Of a DNA stretch of 64,000 nt, positions 58,110-64,000 are shown piece after piece. The position numbers and the translations under genes are program-made. The notes below the pieces were generated by a model. That model searched no databases and was not told where the DNA came from. It saw only the letters and a list, made by a program, of their open reading frames with translations. Each line of letters begins with the position of its first letter. The stretch's first letter is position 1. This DNA comes from Pseudoxanthomonas sp. J31 (lineage in GTDB: Bacteria > Pseudomonadota > Gammaproteobacteria > Xanthomonadales > Xanthomonadaceae): assembly GCF_000510725.1 (NCBI RefSeq), contig NZ_AZNZ01000004.1, positions 124,001 through 188,000 of the forward strand, written 5' to 3'.

Positions 58110-59375
58110 ATGACGGGGTTGCTGCTGTTCCAGATCGCCATCGTCCTGGTGGCCGCACGGGCCTGCGGCGTGCTGCTCGCGCGCCTGGGCCAGCCGCCGG
58201 TGATCGGCGAGATGGCCGCCGGCATCCTGCTGGGCCCGGTGGTGTTCGGCGCGGCCATGCCCGAACTGCACGCCGCGCTGTTCCCGGCCGCCTCGCTGCC
58301 CGGGCTGTCGGCGCTGGCAACCCTGGGCCTGGTGCTCTTCATGTTCGTCATCGGCGTGGAGATGCGCGCGCCGGAAGGCGCGCGTGCGCAGGTGCTGGCC
58401 GCGGCGCGGGTGGCCGGGCTGTCGGCGCTGCTGCCGTTCCTGCTGGCGCTGGCGGCGGCGCCGCTGCTGCACGGGATGCTGGCGCCGGAAGGCGTGGCCT
58501 TCTGGCCGTTCGCGCTGTACCTGGGCGTGGCCCTGTCGGTGACCGCGTTCCCGGTGCTGGCGCGGATCCTCAAGGACCGGCGCATGCAGCACACCGCGGT
58601 CGGGCGGCTGGCGCTGTCGGCGGCGGCGCTGCTGGACGTGGGCGCATGGATCGCGCTGGCGCTGCTGGTGGCGCTGACCGGCGGCGACGGCTATGCCGGC
58701 CTGGCCCGCACCCTGGCCGGCCTGGCCCTGCTGCTGGTGCTGGTGTTCGGCCTGCTCAAGCCGCTGTTCGCGGCGATGCTGCGCCGGCATGCCAGCGATG
58801 GCCGCCCATCCGGCACGGTGCTGGCGGCGCTGCTGGTGGGCCTGTTCGCCTGCGCCGCGGCCACCGAGTGGCTGCAGCTGCACGCGGTATTCGGCGCGTT
58901 CCTGTTCGGCGCCTGCCTGCCGCGCGACGACCGCCTGATGCACGCCCTGGTCGAGCGCATCGAGCACCTGGCCCTGGTCCTGCTGATGCCGCTGTTCTTC
59001 GCCGTGGCCGGCATGGGCACCACCGCCGACGCGTTCACCGCCACCGGCGCCGGGGCGCTGCTGCTGATCCTCGGCGTGGCGGTGCTGGGCAAGCTCGCCG
59101 GCGGCGGCCTGGGCGCGCGCCTGTCCGGCTATCCGCTGCGCGACAGCCTGGCGGTGGGTTCGCTGATGAACGCGCGCGGCATGATCGAGCTGATCGTGAT
59201 GAAGGTCGGCCTGGATGCCGGCCTGATCGGCCCGGAGCTGTTCACCCTGCTGTTGCTGGTGGCGCTGTGCACCACGCTGATGACCGGGCCGCTGCTGGCC
59301 CTGCTGGCGCGGCGCGATGCGCGCGCCGGGGTGGAGGCCGCGGCGGCCACGCCGCAGGACGGGGGCGGCACCTGA
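58110..59375 (+). CDS. Cation/proton antiporter (CPA2, no RCK domain)
   Basis: A 421-residue membrane protein with about twelve helices. It shares the CPA2 look with the Kef-type protein earlier in the window (GEMAAGILLGPVVFG, FVIGVEMRAPEGAR, ALSVTAFPVLARIL), but it ends after the membrane part. The block LLDVGAWIAL holds the putative transport Asp. It probably moves Na+ or K+ against protons. It lies inside the polyene region, facing the ketoreductase gene; a role in pH or ion balance during pigment export is inference. Confidence 0.87.
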   Translation: MTGLLLFQIAIVLVAARACGVLLARLGQPPVIGEMAAGILLGPVVFGAAMPELHAALFPAASLPGLSALATLGLVLFMFVIGVEMRAPEGARAQVLAAARVAGLSALLPFLLALAAAPLLHGMLAPEGVAFWPFALYLGVALSVTAFPVLARILKDRRMQHTAVGRLALSAAALLDVGAWIALALLVALTGGDGYAGLARTLAGLALLLVLVFGLLKPLFAAMLRRHASDGRPSGTVLAALLVGLFACAAATEWLQLHAVFGAFLFGACLPRDDRLMHALVERIEHLALVLLMPLFFAVAGMGTTADAFTATGAGALLLILGVAVLGKLAGGGLGARLSGYPLRDSLAVGSLMNARGMIELIVMKVGLDAGLIGPELFTLLLLVALCTTLMTGPLLALLARRDARAGVEAAAATPQDGGGT

Positions 59376-59385
59376 GGGCAGGCCT

Positions 59386-60123
59386 TCAGCCCATGCCGCC
59401 GTTGACCCCGATCACCTGGCCGTTGACGTAGCCGGCCGCCTCCGAGCACAGGAAGGCGACCAACGCCGCCACTTCCTCCGGGCGCCCGGCGCGCGCGGCC
59501 GGCACCATCTGCCGGATCGCCTCGGGGCTGAACGTGCCGGCGGTCATCGAGCCTTCGATCACGCCCGGCGCCACGACGTTCACCGTGATCCCGCGGCTGC
59601 CCATCTCCCGCGCCAGCGACTTGCTGGCGCCGTGCAGCGCGGCCTTGGCCGCGGCGTAGTTGGTCTGGCCGCGGTTGCCCAGCACCGCCGCCACCGAGGA
59701 CACGCTGACGATCCGGCCCCAGCGCCCGCGCGCCATCGGCAGCAGCAGCGGCCGGGTGACGTGGAAGAAGCCGTGCAGGGAGACGTCGATCACCCGCTGC
59801 CACTGCGCAGCGCTCATCCCGGCCATGGGCGCGTCGTCGTGGATGCCGGCGTTGTTGACCAGCACGTCGATCCGGCCCTCGGCCAGCAGGGCCTCGATCG
59901 CCGCGCCGGTGGCGGCGCCGTCGGCCACGTCGAAGGCCACCGCCCGGGCGCTGCCGCCGCGTTCGCGGATCGCCGCGGCCACCGCCTCGGCGCGGGCCAG
60001 GTTGGTATTGGCGTGGACGATCACCGCCATGCCGGCATCGGCCAGGGCATGGCAGATCGCGCCACCGATGTCGCCGCTGCCGCCGGTGACCAGGGCGCGG
60101 CGCTTGGGAGTCGTCAGGTCCAT
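59386..60123 (-). CDS. 3-ketoacyl-ACP reductase of the aryl polyene cluster (FabG-like SDR)
   Basis: A 245-residue classical SDR. TGGSGDIGGAI is the cofactor motif, NNAGI follows, and the catalytic residues are in VSVSSVAAVLG and TNYAAAKAAL (Ser, Tyr, Lys). It reduces the 3-keto group made by the ketosynthase before dehydration. It is the last gene of the leftward run, 33 bases after the hotdog gene. Confidence 0.92.
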   Translation of the reverse strand: MDLTTPKRRALVTGGSGDIGGAICHALADAGMAVIVHANTNLARAEAVAAAIRERGGSARAVAFDVADGAATGAAIEALLAEGRIDVLVNNAGIHDDAPMAGMSAAQWQRVIDVSLHGFFHVTRPLLLPMARGRWGRIVSVSSVAAVLGNRGQTNYAAAKAALHGASKSLAREMGSRGITVNVVAPGVIEGSMTAGTFSPEAIRQMVPAARAGRPEEVAALVAFLCSEAAGYVNGQVIGVNGGMG

Positions 60124-60156
60124 CGCGGCATTTTGCCAGCGCGCGCGGCGCTGGCG

Positions 60157-60612
60157 TCAGCCACCAGCCAGCGCGCTGCCGAGCATGGCCGCGGCGCGAC
60201 CGCTGGCGATGACCTGGCCGCCATGCAGGATGCGGAACGCATACTGCTGGCTGGCCTCGCTGGCGGCCAGCAGTTCCGCCTCGCATTCCAGCGCCCCGGG
60301 CAGGTCATCGATGCGGGCAACCGCCAGTTCGATCCCGTGCAACGCCACCAGCACGCCCGGCGCGGCGCGCCCCCCTTCCGTGCCGGCCAGCAGTCCGCCA
60401 TGCACGGCCATGGCCTGGGCGCCGTACTCGCACAGCGCCAGCGCCGGCAGGCGTCCACGCGCGCGCAGCGGATGCGCCGGATCGCGGTGGTTCCAGGCGC
60501 GCACGCGGATGCTGCGCGCGTCCCAGGCCAGCACTTCGTCCCACAGGCACATCGCACCCTGGTGGGGCACCAGGGCGAGGATGCCCGCGCGGCCGGGCAA
60601 CGGTCGGTTCAT
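60157..60612 (-). CDS. Hotdog-fold 3-hydroxyacyl-ACP dehydratase-like protein
   Basis: A 151-residue hotdog protein of the type found in aryl polyene clusters. The N-terminal PHQGAMCLWDEVLAWD carries the His expected for dehydratase activity, and LPALALCEYGAQAMAVHGG contains the Glu of the helix. It would remove water to give each trans double bond of the polyene. ATG at 60612 overlaps the MMPL stop by four bases, which sets this start. Confidence 0.88.
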   Translation of the reverse strand: MNRPLPGRAGILALVPHQGAMCLWDEVLAWDARSIRVRAWNHRDPAHPLRARGRLPALALCEYGAQAMAVHGGLLAGTEGGRAAPGVLVALHGIELAVARIDDLPGALECEAELLAASEASQQYAFRILHGGQVIASGRAAAMLGSALAGG

Positions 60613-62951
60613 CGGGTTTCCTCCGCGGGGCTGCGCGCCACCAGCACCGCCAGCACGAAGTTGCCGACCACGCCCAGGGCCACGGTGCTGCCGATCGCGC
60701 GCAGCACCGGGATCGAGGACAGCGCCAGCAGGCCAAACACCAGGGCGGTGGTCAGGCTGCACACGATCACCGCGTGCAGGGTGCGCAGCTGGTCGGCGCG
60801 GTCGTCGCCGGCATGGTCGAAGAACAGGGCGTAGTCCAGGCCCAGGCCGGCGGCGAGGATCAGCGAGACCAGGTGGAACAGGTTCAGCTCGACGCCGCAG
60901 CCGCGCAGCACGGCCAGGATCAGCAGGGTGGTCAGGGCCATCGGCGCCAGCACCCGCAGCACGCGGCGGCGGTCGCGCAGCGCGGCCACGACCACGCCGG
61001 CCAGCAGCAGCGCCGCCACCGCCAGCGCGCCCAGCAGGCGCAACCGCCACTGCGCCACCAGCGATTCGGAGGCCTGCTTGAGGTCCAGCAGCTGCGCGCC
61101 CGTGCCGGCCACTGCATCGGCCACGGCCTGCGGATCGGCAAGGCCCGACAGCGACACCAGCGCGGTGGCGTGGTCCTCGCCACGCACCAGGAGGCCGCCG
61201 ACCGCCAGTTCCAGCGGCGTGCCGGCCAGGTCGTCCACGCCCAGCGGCGGCGCAGCGCGGGCGGCGGCCACGTCCCCGAGGAAGGGCTCGAAGGCATCGG
61301 GCAGGAACGGCGAACCGTCCAGTGCCTCTTCCAACGAGGCGCGCAGCGTGTCCGCGTCGGGCAGTCGCGCCTGGCGCGCACGTTGCAGGGCGGCGCTGGG
61401 CAGGTAGCGCGCGGCCAGGTCGTAGCCGGCCAGCACGCCGCGTGCCTGCAGTTCCCGCAGCGCGGGCAGCAACTGCTCGGAGCGCTGCAGCGCGCTTTCC
61501 ACGTCCACGTCCTGGATCGCCAGCATGTAGCGCACGTCCGGCGCCCCCAGCTCGGCGCGCAACTGCGCGTCGCGCTGCAGGTCGGCCGGCGGCACCGGGG
61601 TCAGGCGCGACAGGTCGTTCTCCCAGAACGGACCAGGCGCGAACAGCGCCACCGCCGCGGCGGCGACCGCCAGCGCGGCCAGGCTGCGGCGCGGACGCGG
61701 CAGGTTGGCGAGGCCGCGCCAGAGGCGTGCCAGGCGTGCCGAATCGGCCGGGTCGCGGCGCGCCGGCGTCACCAGCCGCGGCAGCAGCCAGCGGGTCGAG
61801 GCGGCGGCCACGCCCAGGCCGGCGATGGTGAACACCGCCAGCTGCTGCAGGCCCTGCACGCCGGAGAACAGGAAGGTCGCGTAGGCGATGCAGGTGGCCA
61901 GCACGCCGGTGACCAGGGTCGGCCACAGCGCGCGCACGCTGGCCACCGGCGATTGTCCGGGACGCAGGTGGCTGAAGAAGTGGATCGGATAGTCCTGGGC
62001 CACGCCGATGAGGGTGAAGCCGAAGGCCACGGTGATGCCGTGCACGCCGTCGAACAGCAGTGCCACCGCCCCCAGGCCAGCCAGGCCGCCACTGGCCAGC
62101 GGCAGCGCGCCCAGCAGCGGGATGCTCCAGCGCCGGTAGGCAAGGCCCAGCAACAGCAGCAGGCCGACGGTGTCGACCGTGCCGATCCACGAGACCTCGC
62201 GCTCGGTGCGCTCGCGGATGGCCACGGCGAAAGCGCCGGGGCCGCTCATCTCCAGCCGGGTCGCCGCGCCTTCGGGGCGGCTGGCTTCGAACGCGGCCTG
62301 GATTGCCGCCACCGCCGCCTGCTGGGCGGCGCTGTCGAAGCCGGCGGCGGTGGTCTGCACCAGCAGCAGGGCCCGTTCCCCGGCCTGGTCGAACCACACG
62401 CCGTGGCGGCGCCCGGGCGCCTGCGCCGGCTGCCAGGCCTCGGCCAGGCGCAGGATTTCCAGGGTGGGGTCGGAGGGCAGCAGCGGCTCGACCAGGTCGG
62501 CCGCCGGCGAACCAAGGTCCTGCAGCCGCTGCTCCAGTTCCTCGCGCAGCGTCCCCGCATCCAGCGACTGCGCCTGCGGCGCGGGCGAGAGCAGGTAGCG
62601 GTACGGGCGCAGGCCTTCGGGCACCGCCTCCAGGCCGGCGTCCTCGCCGTTGGCGACCAGCGCGATGCCGGGCCGCGCGGCCAGCTCCACCGCCAGCGCG
62701 CGCGAATGCGCGGCCAAAGTCCCGTCGTCGGCGCCGGACAGGGCCAGCAGCAGCAGGCGCGAGCCCGGGCCCTCGCCCAGCTCGTCCACCAGCAGCACCT
62801 GCGCCGGCGTGCGCGGGCTGGGCAGGAAGCGGCGCAGGTCCTCCTCCATCCGCAGTCCACGCGACAGCAGCCAGCCGCCCAGCGACAGCAGCGCCACCCA
62901 GCCCAGCAGCAGGGCCAGGCGCGCGCGGCCGCGCGGTTCGCGGAAACCCAT
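60609..62951 (-). CDS. MMPL-family RND-like exporter of the aryl polyene cluster
   Basis: A 780-residue inner-membrane protein with two repeats, each made of one helix, a large periplasmic domain and five further helices. Typical motif text is FGFTLIGVAQDYPIHFFSH in the first repeat and LILAAGLGLDYALFFDH in the second; both have the conserved Asp-Tyr. It would move the finished aryl polyene lipid out of the inner membrane, working with the LolA-like protein just upstream. ATG at 62951 is six bases after the LolA stop. Confidence 0.92.
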   Translation of the reverse strand: MGFREPRGRARLALLLGWVALLSLGGWLLSRGLRMEEDLRRFLPSPRTPAQVLLVDELGEGPGSRLLLLALSGADDGTLAAHSRALAVELAARPGIALVANGEDAGLEAVPEGLRPYRYLLSPAPQAQSLDAGTLREELEQRLQDLGSPAADLVEPLLPSDPTLEILRLAEAWQPAQAPGRRHGVWFDQAGERALLLVQTTAAGFDSAAQQAAVAAIQAAFEASRPEGAATRLEMSGPGAFAVAIRERTEREVSWIGTVDTVGLLLLLGLAYRRWSIPLLGALPLASGGLAGLGAVALLFDGVHGITVAFGFTLIGVAQDYPIHFFSHLRPGQSPVASVRALWPTLVTGVLATCIAYATFLFSGVQGLQQLAVFTIAGLGVAAASTRWLLPRLVTPARRDPADSARLARLWRGLANLPRPRRSLAALAVAAAAVALFAPGPFWENDLSRLTPVPPADLQRDAQLRAELGAPDVRYMLAIQDVDVESALQRSEQLLPALRELQARGVLAGYDLAARYLPSAALQRARQARLPDADTLRASLEEALDGSPFLPDAFEPFLGDVAAARAAPPLGVDDLAGTPLELAVGGLLVRGEDHATALVSLSGLADPQAVADAVAGTGAQLLDLKQASESLVAQWRLRLLGALAVAALLLAGVVVAALRDRRRVLRVLAPMALTTLLILAVLRGCGVELNLFHLVSLILAAGLGLDYALFFDHAGDDRADQLRTLHAVIVCSLTTALVFGLLALSSIPVLRAIGSTVALGVVGNFVLAVLVARSPAEETR

Positions 62952-62957
62952 GCGCGC

Positions 62958-63617
62958 TTACTCCGTGGCGCCGTGGCAGAGCGCGGCCAGGGCCTGCGCG
63001 TCCTCGACCCCGGCCGCGGCCGCGGCGGCGCCGGCCATCAGCGTGCGCTGCGGCTCGCCGCGCACCGGATGGCTTTCCACGCACAGCAGTTCGGCGTTTC
63101 GGCCATGCACCTCGATCCGGGCCAGCGAACGCGCCAGCTTCGGGTCGCGCGGCTGCAGGCGCAGGGTCCAGGCCTGCAGGGTGCCGGCGGACTGCACCTG
63201 GTAGGTGCGCTGCAGGCGCTCCAGGTCGCCCGCCAGCAGCGCGCCGAAGCCGTCCTGGATCGCCTCCAGCTCCGGCACCTGCTGCAGCGACACCCGCCGC
63301 GGCGCGCGCCCGGCACGCTCGATCACCGCCTCGCCGGCGGCCAGCGTGGTGGTTTCCGCGTACGGCACCCGCACCTCGCGCACCAGGCGGCCGTCGGCCT
63401 CGCGCCGGTACTGGCCCTCGATGCGTAGCGGCTTGCGCAGCATCGCCGACTGCCGCACCTCCACGAACCCGGTGTGGCTGGGCGCCGGCTGCGCCACCGC
63501 GCGCAGGATCGCCGCCGGGGCCGGCGCGGTCTCAGCGGCTGCCGGCAGCGCGGTCGCGCATGCCAGCAGCAGGGCCGGCAGCAGGCGCCGCGGCGCCGGT
63601 CGGGAGGGATGCGTCAT
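62958..63617 (-). CDS. LolA-like outer-membrane lipid carrier of the aryl polyene cluster
   Basis: A 219-residue periplasmic protein. A signal peptide (APRRLLPALLLACATALP, cleavage near AAAETAP) is followed by a LolA-fold beta region (FVEVRQSAMLRKPLRIEGQY and following). In such clusters it is thought to carry the polyene or its lipid across the periplasm. ATG at 63617 lies 86 bases inside the upstream acyltransferase gene, which is a large overlap, but a later start would remove the signal peptide. Confidence 0.85.
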   Translation of the reverse strand: MTHPSRPAPRRLLPALLLACATALPAAAETAPAPAAILRAVAQPAPSHTGFVEVRQSAMLRKPLRIEGQYRREADGRLVREVRVPYAETTTLAAGEAVIERAGRAPRRVSLQQVPELEAIQDGFGALLAGDLERLQRTYQVQSAGTLQAWTLRLQPRDPKLARSLARIEVHGRNAELLCVESHPVRGEPQRTLMAGAAAAAAGVEDAQALAALCHGATE

Positions 63618-64000
63618 CGTCGTTCCAGAAGTCGAAGAAGTTGAACCAGTTGTACTCGGCACCGCGGGCGTAGTGCTCCAGGCGCGCGGCATAGGCCGCC
63701 ACCTGTTGCCGCAACCACTCCGCGCGCCCTTCGCGCCCCGGCGGCGGCGTGGCCACCGGATCGAGGAAAGGCTCGAAGCACAGTTCGTAGCGGTTGCCGC
63801 CGCGGTACAGGCCGAAGCACAGCAGCACCGGTGCGTGCAGCGCCAGCGCCAGCCGCCACGGCGTCAGCGGCAGCCGCGCCGGGTGGCCGAGGAAGGGCAC
63901 GGCCACGGTTTCCTCGTGGCCATGGACGCGGTCGACCAGCAGCGCGACCAGGGCGCCCTGCTGCAGCGCGTGCTGCATCTCCAGCGCGATCGCCGGTCCG
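63532..64000 (-). CDS. LpxL/HtrB-type acyltransferase (partial, N-terminus off the window)
   Basis: The C-terminal about 155 residues of a lysophospholipid/lipid A-type acyltransferase. Seen are VALLVDRVHGHE, RLALALHAPVLL, FGLYRGGNRYEL and the family end motif EYNWFNFFDFW. In aryl polyene clusters this enzyme is thought to join the polyene acyl group to its lipid head. The gene enters from the right edge. Its end overlaps the start of the LolA-like gene by 86 bases. Confidence 0.85.
   Translation of the reverse strand, partial: GPAIALEMQHALQQGALVALLVDRVHGHEETVAVPFLGHPARLPLTPWRLALALHAPVLLCFGLYRGGNRYELCFEPFLDPVATPPPGREGRAEWLRQQVAAYAARLEHYARGAEYNWFNFFDFWNDDDASLPTGAAAPAAGPAAGMRDRAAGSR

Noticed and set aside
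60774-63428. An 884-codon open frame on the plus strand opposite the MMPL and LolA-like genes
   Set aside because: Antisense shadow; the minus-strand genes have complete domains, signal peptides and coupled overlaps.

Overview
The window is a gene-dense, very GC-rich chromosomal segment with no rRNA, tRNA, insertion sequence, prophage or CRISPR array that I could recognise. Gene content points to a gammaproteobacterium of the Xanthomonadaceae (Lysobacter, Luteimonas, Pseudoxanthomonas or Xanthomonas relatives). The main reasons are a xanthomonadin/aryl-polyene type pigment cluster at the right edge, a plant-type glutamate-cysteine ligase, a glutaredoxin-rhodanese fusion, a Rho factor with a long disordered N-terminus, the engB - cytochrome c4 - two dsbA order, and frequent GTG/TTG starts. 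The genus is inference; the family-level call rests on pattern recognition and not on a search.

Layout. 1-8.5 kb: start of a malic enzyme (cut by the left edge), a QEGLA-motif putative metallopeptidase with rsgA, an alanine-transaminase-like gene followed tightly by an SGNH hydrolase and a methyltransferase, a polysaccharide deacetylase, and a glutaredoxin/rhodanese fusion. 8.5-12.5 kb: small metabolic and hypothetical genes (DUF924, an HCCA-isomerase-like protein, DegV, an ATP pyrophosphatase). 12.6-15.7 kb: a formaldehyde detoxification operon (frmR, adhC, an extra NAD(P)-binding gene, fghA) with a perfect palindromic operator. 15.7-20.4 kb: an HD-GYP c-di-GMP phosphodiesterase, gshA, a VIT-family transporter and engB. 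20.5-24.9 kb: cytochrome c4, two DsbA-like proteins, a nuclease-family protein, an SDR and a small lipoprotein. 24.9-30.8 kb: sppA, a MATE pump, a DUF3667 membrane protein and a sigma-like/DUF3106 membrane protein.

30.8-31.25 kb is the one long gene-free stretch; it carries an inverted pair of consensus DnaA boxes and leads into priA. 33.5-40.7 kb: a NYN-domain protein, an MHS-type transporter, NADH dehydrogenase II, a TRIC channel, rpoH (with a sigma-E-like promoter and a strong terminator), a pirin/DoxX pair and ung. 40.7-47.7 kb: a double-receiver response regulator translationally joined to ftsX and ftsE, then rhlB, trxA and rho. 47.7-55.1 kb: two tandem exported TonB-fold paralogues, a Kef-type antiporter, a very large membrane ankyrin-repeat protein and YcgL.

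55.3-64 kb is the left part of an aryl polyene (xanthomonadin-like) biosynthesis region. Ketosynthase, chain-length-factor-like protein, glycosyltransferase and a cation/proton antiporter run rightward. They converge on ketoreductase, hotdog dehydratase, MMPL exporter, LolA-like carrier and acyltransferase running leftward. Together these would build, reduce, dehydrate, esterify and move the polyene to the outer membrane; the activating ligase and acyl carrier proteins are presumably beyond the right edge.
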